Assembly: GCA_036401375.1 (NCBI GenBank) | Contig: DASWVB010000013.1 | Span: forward strand, 1 to 64,000 | Direction: 5' to 3' | Length of the DNA: 64,000 nt | Source: DASWUZ01 sp036401375 | GTDB lineage: Bacteria; Acidobacteriota; Terriglobia; Terriglobales; Acidobacteriaceae | Part shown: positions 26,118 to 35,144 of the stretch, in pieces | Position numbering within the stretch: position 1 is the first letter of the stretch | Layout: each line of letters begins with the position of its first letter | The notes under the pieces: generated by a model | The model's input: only the letters and a program-made list of their open reading frames with translations | Told to the model about the DNA's origin: nothing | The model's database searches: none | Translations under genes and position numbers: made by a program

Positions 26118-27029
26118 GGTGCACCTGAGTTGATTATAGGCGAGGTTGGATTGTGGGCGTGGTTGAAGGGGCATTCCCTCAGCGGCTAAAGCCGCACTTA
26201 TTGTTGGGTTTGATGGCACGGCTAAAGCCGTGCCCCTTCGATGCGGGCTTTGGCAGATTTGCTTGCAGCAGAGAGAGTCATTTAGGTAGAGGTAATGCCG
26301 TGCGCCTTCGAGGGGGGCTTTCGTAGAGTTTGCTTGCAGCAGAGAGGCGTTTAGATGCAGGGAAAGCCTTGCCCCTTCGAGGCGGATGCTCTTGCACCTT
26401 GGTGCGGATGCAACTTAGTTGGGCTTGCGCCGCCGGATGAGGCGGCTAAAGCCGCACTTATTGTTGGGTTTGATGGCACGGCTAAAGCCGTGCGCCTTCG
26501 AGGCGGGCTTTGGCAGATTTGCTTGCAGCAGAGAGAGTCATTTAGGTAGAGGTAATGCTGTGCGCCTTCGAGGGGGGCTTTCGTAGAGTTTGCTTGCAGC
26601 AGAGAGGCGTTTAGGTGCAGGGAAAGCCTTGCCCCTTCGATGTGGGCTTTGGCAGAGTTTGCTTGCAGCAGGGTGGCGTTCAGGTGCAGTTAATGCCGTG
26701 CCCCTTCGAGGCGGGCTTTGGCAAAGTTTGCTTGCAGCAGGGAGAGGGATTTAGGTGGAGGTAATGCTTTGCCCCTTCGAGGCGGATGCTCTTGCACCTT
26801 AGTGCGGGTGCAACGGAGTTGAGCTTGCGCTGCCGGATGAGGCGGCTGAAGCCGCACTTATTGTTGGGTTTGATGGCACGGCTAAAGCCGTGCCCCTTCG
26901 ATGTGGGCTTTGGCAGAGTTTGCTTGCAGCAGGGTGGCGTTTAGGTGCAGGGAAAGCCGTGTCGCTTCGTGTGCGATGGCCGGTGTTGCGCGCGGGCACT
27001 TTTACTTCACAGGCGGCGCTACTTTTAAA
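26118..27029. other. Gene-free region between prfB and lnt
   Basis: No protein-coding gene is supported over 912 bases. About 800 of these are the repeat array described next. The prfB promoter is expected between 26118 and about 26175. Short frames through the repeats reflect periodicity only. Confidence 0.7.
26175..26970. repeat. Composite array of ~70-bp tandem repeats and hairpin blocks
   Basis: A 69-71-bp unit starting CCTTCGA and containing GGGCTTTGGCAGA and TTTGCTTGCAGCAG begins at 26235, 26305, 26495, 26565, 26634, 26703 and 26895; partial units start at 26374 and 26774. Runs of units are separated by a block with two hairpins, GCGGCTAAAGCCGC (26182, 26442; GCGGCTGAAGCCGC at 26842) and CACGGCTAAAGCCGTG. 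The block-to-block distances are 260 and 400, i.e. 260 plus two further units. This shows unequal crossover or slippage of a non-coding element. Similar hairpins are familiar in acidobacterial intergenic DNA. Confidence 0.9.
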
Positions 27030-28739
27030 TTAAGAATTGACGGCGGGGAGTGCGATCTTTGCAGATTGCGATTGATGGCGCAGAGAGCCTCTCAGGCTGC
27101 GAGCTACTGCGGCCAATGCGATGACGGTGCAGAGGATGGCGAAGATGTCTCCGTACCGGGTATAGAACGTCAGATGGTCGCGATAGCTGTAGTGCGCCGC
27201 GAGCGAGGTCTCCACGTGCCGCGGAGCACTTTGCGTTATACGGCCGTATGGGTCGATCGCGGCGGTCACTCCAGTGTCAGTCCCGCGCAGGATCCAGCGA
27301 TCGTTTTCGATGGCGCGCATACGCGCCATGTTGAGGTGCTGCCATGGAGCGCTGGTGTCCCCGTACCATCCGTCGTCTGAGATGTTGACGAAGACGTCGG
27401 CGCCCAGCTCGGCGAAGTGGCGTATCTCATCGGCAAAGACAGACTCATAGCAGATGAAGATTCCGTAGCTGTGCCCGCCCGATTCAAAGACCTTGCGATA
27501 CTCGCCGCGGGAGAACTGACCCACACCCTGGGTCAGGGTGCCGGCAAAGGAGATGAGTCCCTTGTAGGGTACGTACTCACCAAACGGCACGAGGTGAATC
27601 TTGTCGTAGCGCCCGACGAAGTGGCCGTCGGGGGCGATGAACTCCCCGGAATTGAAGTCGTGCCGCTCGCCGCCGATGTTGCCGACGATCAGCGGCGCGC
27701 GCGTCTGTGCTGCCAGAGCAGCTATCAGCGCCTTGAACTGCGGGTCGGTCTCGCGGAAGGGTGCAGGAGACTCGGGCCACACCACGAGGTTGGCGGGCGG
27801 CGATAGAAAGCAGTGTACGTCGATCAGCTTGTTGTGCGGGCCGGGCATACCGACGTAGTACGGGCCACAGGTCTGGGCGCTCAGGTTGAGGAAGGCTCTG
27901 GTCCTCCTGTCCCACTCCGGCCCCTGCCATTCGTAGCCGTCTTCGAGGCCGACATTCTGCTGCAGCAGCACTGCGGTGTAAGGCGCCGAAACTGCAGCGG
28001 GACTCAGCAGCGAACCGGCCTGCAATAGCGCTATCGACACGACGGCTATCGCGGCCAGCTTGATGCGCGCGGATGGCAGACGCGCCAGCAGAGCTCCTGC
28101 CAGCAAGGCGTTGCCTGCGGCAAGTACGAGCGAGATGCCGTAGACGCCGGTAAGTGGAGCCAGCCTTGTGAGCAGGAAGTTATCGACCTGCGAGTAGCCG
28201 AGCTGGTCCCAGGGCACGCTGGTAAACCGGGCGGCGAGTAACTCCAGAGCTACCCAGACAAAGGGCGCCAGGATAAGTGGAGCCGCGTTACTGCGGGCTC
28301 CCTTTCGCAAGACGGCGAGCAGAAGTGTAAATGCGCCGAAGTAGAGGCCCAGCACCATGCTGTAGAGCAGCAGAATGCCGGCCGAGGCGGGCGCGCCGAT
28401 GCCTCCGTAGATGTGCATGGTTGCGTAGATCCAGTAGCAGTTCAGCACGTACCAGATCACGCCCGCGAGGTAGCCGAGCAGGAAGCTGCGGCGGAGGAAG
28501 CTAGGGCCGGCAGCAGCGCCGGCCTCTGCGAGATTGGACTGCGAGAGGACAGCGAAGATGAGAGGAACAAGAGCAAACCAGGCGAAGACACTGCGCCAGA
28601 CAGGGAGAGGGCCGGCGATGGGGAATGGAAGATCGAGCAGAATGGCGGACAGCGCAGCAAGCCCCCAGCGCCACCCTCGGCGGGCCCCCGGGAGTGCGGC
28701 CCGAGTACCGGGTAGGTGGGTAGAAGAAGCAGACGCCAT
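27030..28739 (-). CDS. lnt: Apolipoprotein N-acyltransferase
   Basis: Last step of lipoprotein maturation: N-acylates the Cys of diacylated lipoproteins at the inner membrane. About 569 residues from ATG 28739 (GTG 28793 is also open). Several N-terminal membrane helices, then a nitrilase-fold domain with the triad Glu in LVVWPESPAPF, Lys in GRYDKIHLVPFGEYVP and Cys in GIFICYESVF. AARFTSVPWDQLGYSQ is the typical membrane-domain motif. A C-terminal helix follows. It is divergent from the microprotein gene. Confidence 0.93.
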   Translation of the reverse strand: MASASSTHLPGTRAALPGARRGWRWGLAALSAILLDLPFPIAGPLPVWRSVFAWFALVPLIFAVLSQSNLAEAGAAAGPSFLRRSFLLGYLAGVIWYVLNCYWIYATMHIYGGIGAPASAGILLLYSMVLGLYFGAFTLLLAVLRKGARSNAAPLILAPFVWVALELLAARFTSVPWDQLGYSQVDNFLLTRLAPLTGVYGISLVLAAGNALLAGALLARLPSARIKLAAIAVVSIALLQAGSLLSPAAVSAPYTAVLLQQNVGLEDGYEWQGPEWDRRTRAFLNLSAQTCGPYYVGMPGPHNKLIDVHCFLSPPANLVVWPESPAPFRETDPQFKALIAALAAQTRAPLIVGNIGGERHDFNSGEFIAPDGHFVGRYDKIHLVPFGEYVPYKGLISFAGTLTQGVGQFSRGEYRKVFESGGHSYGIFICYESVFADEIRHFAELGADVFVNISDDGWYGDTSAPWQHLNMARMRAIENDRWILRGTDTGVTAAIDPYGRITQSAPRHVETSLAAHYSYRDHLTFYTRYGDIFAILCTVIALAAVARSLRGSLRHQSQSAKIALPAVNS

Positions 28740-28887
28740 CGGGCTGATTTTATCATCGCCGATGAGGCGTTGGCGGCGGCGACAAGTGACCAACGCCTGG
28801 CTCGATGAGGGTGAGCGCTACTCTGGAGTTGATGCTTCCACCTGTCTGCCGCGCAGTTAGACGAGCAGCACTGTAGAATAGTGGAGT

Positions 28888-29013
28888 ATGAATCTCATCG
28901 TCTTAGGGATGCACGTGCTCTCAACCATCTTCCTGGTGGGAATGGCCGGCTCCGCTGTGGTCGTCGTTATCAGCTTCGTTGAAGATCTGCACGAACTCTT
29001 CGACGACGAATAG
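28888..29013 (+). CDS. 41-residue single-helix membrane microprotein
   Basis: MNLIVLGMHVLSTIFLVGMA opens one long hydrophobic helix, followed by an acidic cytoplasmic tail (FVEDLHELFDDE). GTGGAG sits just before the ATG. The composition (one membrane helix plus an amphipathic acidic end) is that of a real small membrane protein, and I recall similar short proteins in acidobacterial genomes, though I cannot check. It lies between lnt (divergent) and the APC permease (same strand). Confidence 0.6.
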   Translation: MNLIVLGMHVLSTIFLVGMAGSAVVVVISFVEDLHELFDDE

Positions 29014-29190
29014 GAATTTCCGCGTGTGCCTTTGAAGGCCGGCGCCGCCAAGGGCAACTACGGCCCTGGCTGGCGCGGGAGCTGGTCCAGGTTTGAAGCC
29101 GGCGTAGCCAAGCCTGGCTAGAGTCGACAGCCGGCATTGCAATACCACAGAGCACATAGCTGCGACATAAAGCTAAAATAAAGAAATCAA

Positions 29191-29219
29191 TTGACCCAGT
29201 AGCCAATCGCACATAGACT
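29191..29219 (+). promoter_or_regulatory. Candidate sigma-70 promoter for the APC permease gene
   Basis: TTGACC at 29191-29196 and TAGACT at 29214-29219 are separated by 17 bases within an unusually AT-rich stretch (29165-29195), about 70 bases before the ATG at 29286. Match to the -10 consensus is moderate. Confidence 0.4.
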
Positions 29220-29285
29220 CACCGCTGAGCGCTACTTTGCCGCTGGCCGGCCGCAGCGTTCGTCTCACTCGGATTCCAACCACAA

Positions 29286-31682
29286 ATGCGCGCTGAACGA
29301 ACCGTCAAAGCTCCACCTTCGAACCGCGTTCGCCTTGTAGTTGCGTCCTCGGTGATGCTGACGTTCATCTCGTTCTGGCGGGCCGCTGCGATCGTGTTGA
29401 ACGACCTCGGCTCATCGGCCTTTTATGCGGGCGGGATCGCGGAGCAGGCCGTCGGTCAATCCGCGCCGTGGTTCATCCTTGGAGTGATGCTGTTCTCGTT
29501 TGCGGTGCGTGCCGTCTACGTCGAGAGCTGCTCGATGTTCACCCGCGGCGGCGTGTATCGGGTCGTGAAGGAGGCCCTCGGCGGCACCTTTGCGAAGCTC
29601 AGCGTCTCGGCGCTGATGTTCGACTACATCCTCACCGGCCCGATCTCGGGCGTCTCCGCCGGGCAGTACATCACGGGCCTGCTCAACGAACTGATGACGG
29701 TCTCTGCCGCGCGCGGATGGTTGCCCGCGGCCATGATGCATGGCGGGCACAGCGTACCGCAGCTGCCCATGAACGGGACCTCTGCTGCTTTTGCGTTGAT
29801 CGTCACCGTCTACTACTGGTGGCTGAATATCAAGGGCATCGAGGAGTCGAGCGACAAGGCGCTCAAGGTCATGAAGATCACCACGGTGATGGTGGTGATT
29901 CTGCTGGCGTGGGGTTTCTTTTCGGCGATCCATACGGGCGCGCATCTGCCGCCGCTGCCCAGCCCCGCCAATCTGAAGTTCAGCGGAGATGCTCTCGGCT
30001 TCCTGCGTGGGACGAAGTATGCAGGCATGCTGGGACTCTTCGGTATCCTGATGGCGTTCGGTCATTCGGTGCTGGCCATGAGCGGCGAAGAGTCGCTGGC
30101 CCAGGTCAACCGCGAGATCGAGCATCCCAAGCTCAAGAACCTCAAGCGCGCGGCCATCGTTATTGCGATCTACAGCTTCATCTTTACCGGCATGGCCTCG
30201 CTGCTGGCGGTGATGCTAATCCCGAACGATGCGGCCCACCACTTCGCCCGCACCCAGATCTACCAGGACAACCTGATCGCGGGACTTGCGATGTACATGG
30301 TTGGTCCAGTCTCGCTGCAGATCACCTTTAGAGTCTTCGTCGTGGTGGTTGGATTTCTGATCCTATCGGGCGCTATCAACACATCGATGATCGGCTCGAC
30401 GGGCGTGCTGATGCGCGTCGCAGAAGACGGCGTGCTGACGGACTGGTTCCGCAAGCCGCAGAAGAGATTTGGCACCAGCTATCGCATCGTCAACCTGGTT
30501 GCCATCATGCAGCTGTTGACGATCGTCATAAGCCGCGGCAATGTAATTACCCTTGGAGAGGCTTACGCCTTCGGAGTTATCTGGAGCTTTACCTTCAACA
30601 GCCTGGCCATGCTGGTGCTGCGGTGGAAGTACAAAGGCGAGCGCGGATGGAAGGTTCCGCCGAATATTACGATAGGCGGCCGCGAGATACCGGTGGGGCT
30701 TATCTCGGTATTCATGGTGCTGGTGTCGACGGCCATCGTAAATCTTTTCACCAAGACCGTCGCCACCGAAAGCGGACTGGTATTTGCTGCGACCTTCTTT
30801 TGTATCTTCAGCTTTTCTGAGCGGAAGAACAAAGCGCGCCATGCCCTGAATCAGAAGCAGATGAAGGAGCATTTCCAGCTGGAACATGAAGACAACGTGG
30901 ACCGCGAAGCGCTGCAGATCGGCCCCGGCTGCATCATGGTCACGATGCGCGACTCGGCTAACCCGTTCGCACTGAAGTGGGTACTCTCCCGCACCAATAC
31001 CGATGAACAGGACGTGGTCGTACTCACCGCGAGGATGATGGGGGCGGGTGGTCCTGACTTCATGGAGGCGTCAGAGCAGCTCTTCAGCGAACATGAGCAG
31101 ATGGTCTTTACCAAGGCTGTGTCGGTAGCAGAGACCTTTGGGAAACACATTTCGCTGCTGGTTGTGCCGGCCGGAGACATCTTTGCTGCGCTGGTGCAGA
31201 CGGCTAACTCGCTCGAAGCAGCAGCCGTAGTCTCGGGTCTCTCGAGCAAGATGAGCGCGCAGGACCAGGCATTTCACGTAGGCCAGGCATGGGAGGCATT
31301 ACCTGAAGGTAAACGGCAGTTTACCTTTTATGTAATCACGCCGGAAGGCGAAGCTCTGGGCTTCCATATCGGCCCCCACTCCCCTACCCTGCAGGCAGAC
31401 GATGTGCAGCTCGTGCACAGGCTATGGCTCAACTTCCGTTGCGATCCAGGTATGGAAGGTCTGCATCACAGCGACATTGTGACTTATGCGCTGGTGCGGC
31501 TTGCCAATGAATATTCGCGGAATAAAGAGGTGACGCTGGATGGGCTCCGCGATCACTCCAGAGACTCTATCTCTGTAGGCTCACCCCTGTTGCCGGAGTC
31601 TGCTGCGAGCTACTCGGTTCGGCCTATCGATGCCGGGCTGGTGCCGAAGGACGTACCCTCCGAGCCTATTGTCGAGCGCTGA
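29286..31682 (+). CDS. APC-family amino-acid permease with C-terminal USP-like domain
   Basis: 798 residues. The first 510 form a 12-helix APC transporter (VMLTFISFWRAAAIVLNDLG, then ESCSMFTRGGVYRVVKEALG, and GHSVLAMSGEESLAQVNREI, the APC helix-6/7 region). The last 280 are cytoplasmic with an alpha/beta pattern like universal-stress-protein folds (GCIMVTMRDSANPFALKWVL, DEQDVVVLTARMMG, SLLVVPAGDIFAALVQTANS). Such fusions probably let a nucleotide or stress signal control transport. Substrate unknown. No ribosome site stands out; the ATG is the first in frame. Confidence 0.85.
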   Translation: MRAERTVKAPPSNRVRLVVASSVMLTFISFWRAAAIVLNDLGSSAFYAGGIAEQAVGQSAPWFILGVMLFSFAVRAVYVESCSMFTRGGVYRVVKEALGGTFAKLSVSALMFDYILTGPISGVSAGQYITGLLNELMTVSAARGWLPAAMMHGGHSVPQLPMNGTSAAFALIVTVYYWWLNIKGIEESSDKALKVMKITTVMVVILLAWGFFSAIHTGAHLPPLPSPANLKFSGDALGFLRGTKYAGMLGLFGILMAFGHSVLAMSGEESLAQVNREIEHPKLKNLKRAAIVIAIYSFIFTGMASLLAVMLIPNDAAHHFARTQIYQDNLIAGLAMYMVGPVSLQITFRVFVVVVGFLILSGAINTSMIGSTGVLMRVAEDGVLTDWFRKPQKRFGTSYRIVNLVAIMQLLTIVISRGNVITLGEAYAFGVIWSFTFNSLAMLVLRWKYKGERGWKVPPNITIGGREIPVGLISVFMVLVSTAIVNLFTKTVATESGLVFAATFFCIFSFSERKNKARHALNQKQMKEHFQLEHEDNVDREALQIGPGCIMVTMRDSANPFALKWVLSRTNTDEQDVVVLTARMMGAGGPDFMEASEQLFSEHEQMVFTKAVSVAETFGKHISLLVVPAGDIFAALVQTANSLEAAAVVSGLSSKMSAQDQAFHVGQAWEALPEGKRQFTFYVITPEGEALGFHIGPHSPTLQADDVQLVHRLWLNFRCDPGMEGLHHSDIVTYALVRLANEYSRNKEVTLDGLRDHSRDSISVGSPLLPESAASYSVRPIDAGLVPKDVPSEPIVER

Positions 31683-31882
31683 GCCAGGTCATCTAAGTCG
31701 GCGCGCAAACCCAACTCTGATTTTCAGCTTGGTGAGAATGACCTTCACGCTTTCTTAAGTGAAGTGGCTTGTCTATTTGTCAAGCAGGTTCGATTTGCGT
31801 ATCGTTAAATAGTACGTATCTTAATAGATCTGATTTACTGGCCCAGTTGGTAGCTCGCCGAGGGTTAAGTACTGGAGGGATA

Positions 31883-32137
31883 GTGGAGTTAGCAGCCATC
31901 GTAGTTGAAATTGACAGGGAAATTGCACGGCTTCAGGAAGCACGCACCCTGTTGAGCGGGGAGCCTGTGCGCCCCAAACGTGGAAGGCCGAGGAAAATCA
32001 CTGTAGACAAGCCGGCACCCACGCCACGCAAGAAGGCTGGAAGGCCTCGTCTAAGCGCCGAGGGCCGCAAGCGCATCGCAGATGCGATGAAGCGCCGCTG
32101 GGCAGAGCGCAAGAAGAACGCAGCGGTCAAAAAGTAA
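31883..32137 (+). CDS. Small basic AT-hook protein
   Basis: 84 residues from GTG 31883, preceded by GGAGGGA; the frame is open to 31769 but that part reads poorly. A helical N-terminus (VELAAIVVEIDREIARLQEA) is followed by two AT-hook motifs, KRGRPRK and KKAGRPRLS, and a basic tail (RKRIADAMKRRWAERKK). AT-hooks bind the minor groove of AT-rich DNA, so a nucleoid-associated or regulatory role is likely. The sequence around its start is AT-rich. A strong terminator follows 13 bases after the stop. Confidence 0.7.
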   Translation: MELAAIVVEIDREIARLQEARTLLSGEPVRPKRGRPRKITVDKPAPTPRKKAGRPRLSAEGRKRIADAMKRRWAERKKNAAVKK

Positions 32138-32150
32138 GCAGGCTCAGGCA

Positions 32151-32190
32151 AAACAAATAGGTCAGGCCCTCGGGCCTGACCTATTTGTTT
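32151..32190. terminator. Strong intrinsic terminator with 19-bp perfect stem
   Basis: AAACAAATAGGTCAGGCCC pairs exactly with GGGCCTGACCTATTTGTTT; two bases separate the arms. The right arm ends in TTTGTTT, giving the U-rich tail for the AT-hook gene. The symmetry means it could also stop transcription arriving from the leftward methyltransferase gene. Confidence 0.9.
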
Positions 32191-32350
32191 GGTAGTCCAG
32201 TTGATTTTTGCCCAAATGCGATGTTATGCAGGGCGGCGTAGGCTTAAATACCGTCTCGACGAGGGCGGCTCTCATGGAGAGCCTTCAGGTAGTTTCATTA
32301 TGGAACTCGGTGGCCGCGTTGGAAGCATGGATAAAAGGCGGCGGGCGCCT

Positions 32351-33340
32351 CTACCTGGTGATGATCACTTCATATACATTGTCCCTGGCGAGGAAGAACC
32401 TGCATCCCGCGAAGGCATTGAAGAGGCGCTCAATCTCGCGATTGGTATAGACGTGCAGCACGGGATAGCGCGCATTTTCCTGCATTTCGATGTTGCTGCT
32501 GTCGACCAGGTGGTAACGGCAGAAGGCGGTCTCGGCACCCAGGCTCTTTGTGTGAAAAAAGGCAAGCAGCTGGGCGCCGGGCTGCATACTTGCGTGCAGT
32601 CGCGCGATCAGTGGTGGAATAAGGCTGTCGGGGAGATAGTCGATGGTAGTCCATAGAAGGACTACGTCGAAGCGTCTATCTCCCAGGTCGAGATTACTGC
32701 TGAAGAAACCAGTTTCATCGAGGGCCGGGGCCTCATGGTCGGCGGTCAGTCGCTCCCATTGGCCGCTGAGCGCCTCCTGTACAAGATCGGCCATGTAGAC
32801 ACTGTGTCCCATGCCGGTCAGGAAGTTGATGTTGTTGGGAGAGGTAGGACCGAAGTCGAGCACGCGCTGGCTGGGCTCCGCTTTGAGGTGCTTGAGGATG
32901 GCCGACCAGCCGCTGGAGTGGCGGGGGATGCGCGGCCCTGCGGTGCCGGAGCGCCTCTCTTCCCGGGGGGAGCGCCTCTCGTCTGCTGGCTGCGTTGCTC
33001 TCTGGGCGGTGACTCGGGGATTGGCAGCAGCGGGGTCACGCAGGGCCGGAGCGGGTACCGGCACGGACGCAGAACCGGGGACGACGGGCGGCTGGTGAAC
33101 TGCTGCAGGAGGGCTTGCCGTGGCGGCGTCAGACGCGTGCGATTGCGGACGGAACGGAGGGAGCCCGCGATGCGGAATATGGGTTGGCTGGCCGGTGTCA
33201 GCGATTTCAGGTGCCGGTGTCCCGGGTGCCGGCTGCTCCTGCTTTGCGGACGTACGGCTCGCCTCGGCGCCGGTGGAGCCCTCAACAGGCTTGGCAGAGG
33301 TGAGGCCGATGTTTCGAAGGAAGAGGTCGCGTAATGGCAT
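32351..33340 (-). CDS. SAM-dependent methyltransferase with a Pro-rich N-terminus
   Basis: 329 residues. The first 140 are Pro/Ala/Arg-rich and disordered in appearance. The rest is a class I methyltransferase: SAM loop RVLDFGPTSPNNINFLTG, acidic turn VYMADLVQEAL, and FDVVLLWTTIDYLP as motif II. The target cannot be told. It lies 216 bases downstream of the bactofilin gene on the same strand, so a link with the cytoskeleton or cell envelope is possible, though this is inference. Confidence 0.75.
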   Translation of the reverse strand: MPLRDLFLRNIGLTSAKPVEGSTGAEASRTSAKQEQPAPGTPAPEIADTGQPTHIPHRGLPPFRPQSHASDAATASPPAAVHQPPVVPGSASVPVPAPALRDPAAANPRVTAQRATQPADERRSPREERRSGTAGPRIPRHSSGWSAILKHLKAEPSQRVLDFGPTSPNNINFLTGMGHSVYMADLVQEALSGQWERLTADHEAPALDETGFFSSNLDLGDRRFDVVLLWTTIDYLPDSLIPPLIARLHASMQPGAQLLAFFHTKSLGAETAFCRYHLVDSSNIEMQENARYPVLHVYTNREIERLFNAFAGCRFFLARDNVYEVIITR

Positions 33341-33556
33341 AGGTAAGCAGTCCAGCAGTTCAGAGACTTGCTATGTAAGTCGAGGTGCATCGCGGGGAGC
33401 GCAAGGTCTCCTCCTAGAGGCCAGACCGAAGAAGGATGACATCGTCGTCGATGGCAGTCCGCGGACTCGCAATCGCAGGTACTCCGCAGCGAAGCCAGAC
33501 ACTTACACGCCGTGCTGAGCGAGGGTTTTTCACCCGGGCGGTCTCTTCTCCTGAGA

Positions 33557-33973
33557 CTAGAACAGTACAGCCGAAGTGGAGGCGGGAGCAGGTGTCTGAG
33601 CACGAGCACCTGTGCTTCGCTCTGCCGCGTTCGCTGCGCCGCTCTGCAGCAGGTCCACCTTGCCCGTGTAGACTGCATTTTCCTCGATCGAGAGCCGCAT
33701 GGCCACGATGTCGCCCACCAGGTTGCTGCCCTGCCGAAGCTCGACCTTTCCGGTGGCGGTGACGCTGCCGTTGAGCCTGCCGAGAATCACCACGTCCCTG
33801 GCGGCGACGTTGGCATTTACCCGCGCATTGGCGCCTATCGTCAGGCGGCTGTCGGTGAGTGTGATGGTCCCCTCCACCTCTCCGTCGACCAGCAGGTCCT
33901 CGCTTCCCTTCACCTCACCCCTGATCTGGACAGACTTGCCGATCGACGCGGCCGTACCCTCAGCTGGACTCAT
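33557..33973 (-). CDS. Bactofilin (polymer-forming cytoskeletal protein)
   Basis: 138 residues. The bactofilin beta-helix is clear: SVQIRGEVKGSEDLLVDGEV, EGTITLTDSRLTIGANARV, DVVILGRLNGSVTATGKVEL, LVGDIVAMRLSIEENAVYTG. Bactofilins self-assemble without nucleotide and position peptidoglycan or motility machinery. The tail is short and disordered (Ala/Pro/Ser). AGGAGAG precedes the ATG. The methyltransferase downstream is probably co-transcribed. Confidence 0.92.
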   Translation of the reverse strand: MSPAEGTAASIGKSVQIRGEVKGSEDLLVDGEVEGTITLTDSRLTIGANARVNANVAARDVVILGRLNGSVTATGKVELRQGSNLVGDIVAMRLSIEENAVYTGKVDLLQSGAANAAERSTGARAQTPAPASTSAVLF

Positions 33974-34157
33974 TCAAACTCTCCTGTTGTGTCGCAGCCC
34001 AGTATATCGCCACCACCTTGTGAAGCCTACCCGGGGCCCGGTATCAGACGAGGTCCGTATCCAACCCCTTGGAAATGGCTAACTCTCCTGCGGCCCGGGT
34101 GCGTCTAATCTTCAAGAGAGGCGCAAGAGCGCTCCTCGGATCTCTACGGGGGTCCCA

Positions 34158-35108
34158 TTGAAAGCTCTCCCAGATCAGCTCTTGAGTGGTGCAGCCACCT
34201 GGCGTTTTTGCGGGCTTCGTGCCGGCTTAGAGAGCGGCCCTTTGCCGCGGAAGACGCTGGCGAGCTTTGCTGTCGCAGCGGCGGCGTTGGTTTGTGCCGC
34301 ACTACCTCAGGCTGTTGCGCAGGGGTACCCGGACCCTGCAGCGCTGGTGCGGCGTGCCTCGCATAATGAGCTGCAATCTAATAACGCGAATGGGCAGTCG
34401 GTCCGCTATAAGCTGCGCAAGGTCGATGTAAAGGGCGTAACGACCAAGGAGATCGTCGAGACCAAAGATGGGGGAGTAGCGCGGCTGATCGCGATCGATG
34501 ACAAGCCGCTTACCCCTGAACAGCAGAAGAAGGAGCTCGACCGGCTGAATGAACTGCTCGCTCACCCCGAGATACAGGAGCATCGCCGGAAGCGCGAACA
34601 GGAAGACGATGCGCGCGCGAACGAGATGATCCGCCTGCTGCCGGATGCGTTTCTCTACAAGTCTGCCGGCATGGTGCAGGGCCCGAGTGGGCCGGCTTAC
34701 CGGCTTACCTTCGTGCCTAACCCGAGCTTCCAGCCGCCGGATCGCGAGGCCGAGGTGTATCACGGCATGGTGGGCGAACTCTGGATCGACAAGGGTCAGG
34801 AGCGGCTCGTCAAGATAGACGCCCACCTTATAGCAGACGTCGATTTCGGATGGGGCATCCTCGGCCGCCTCTACAAAGGCGGCAGCATCATGGTCGAGCA
34901 GGCCGACGTAGGCCACCACCACTGGGAGGCGACCCACATGCGTCTTAACCTTACGGGCAAGGCCATGATGGTGAAGTCGCTGGACTTCTCCACTACCGAG
35001 GATTCGACCGACTTCCAGCCCGTTCCTCACGACTTGAGCTACCAGGACGCGGTGCACCTGCTGGAGGCGTCCGATTCAGCTTCCATGGCTGCGCTGAACA
35101 GCCGGTAA
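34158..35108 (+). CDS. Secreted hypothetical protein, possible LolA-like fold
   Basis: 316 residues with a TTG start and a signal peptide (TLASFAVAAAALVCAALPQA, cleaved near AVAQ). A charged helical region (PLTPEQQKKELDRLNELLA) is followed by a beta-rich part: YRLTFVPNPSFQPPDREAEV, HGMVGELWIDKGQERLVKID and SIMVEQADVGHHHWEATHMR. The beta-strand rhythm is like outer-membrane lipoprotein-sorting (LolA/DUF4292-type) proteins, but no family motif is certain. It is likely periplasmic. Convergent with the DUF2076 gene. Confidence 0.6.
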   Translation: MKALPDQLLSGAATWRFCGLRAGLESGPLPRKTLASFAVAAAALVCAALPQAVAQGYPDPAALVRRASHNELQSNNANGQSVRYKLRKVDVKGVTTKEIVETKDGGVARLIAIDDKPLTPEQQKKELDRLNELLAHPEIQEHRRKREQEDDARANEMIRLLPDAFLYKSAGMVQGPSGPAYRLTFVPNPSFQPPDREAEVYHGMVGELWIDKGQERLVKIDAHLIADVDFGWGILGRLYKGGSIMVEQADVGHHHWEATHMRLNLTGKAMMVKSLDFSTTEDSTDFQPVPHDLSYQDAVHLLEASDSASMAALNSR

Positions 35109-35144
35109 GAGGCCTGCCGGCTGGGCTGACCGGCGCAGGCGAGA

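Noticed and set aside
26175..26970. CRISPR array
   Set aside because: The units are contiguous 70-bp tandem repeats with no unique spacers of constant length and no cas genes nearby.
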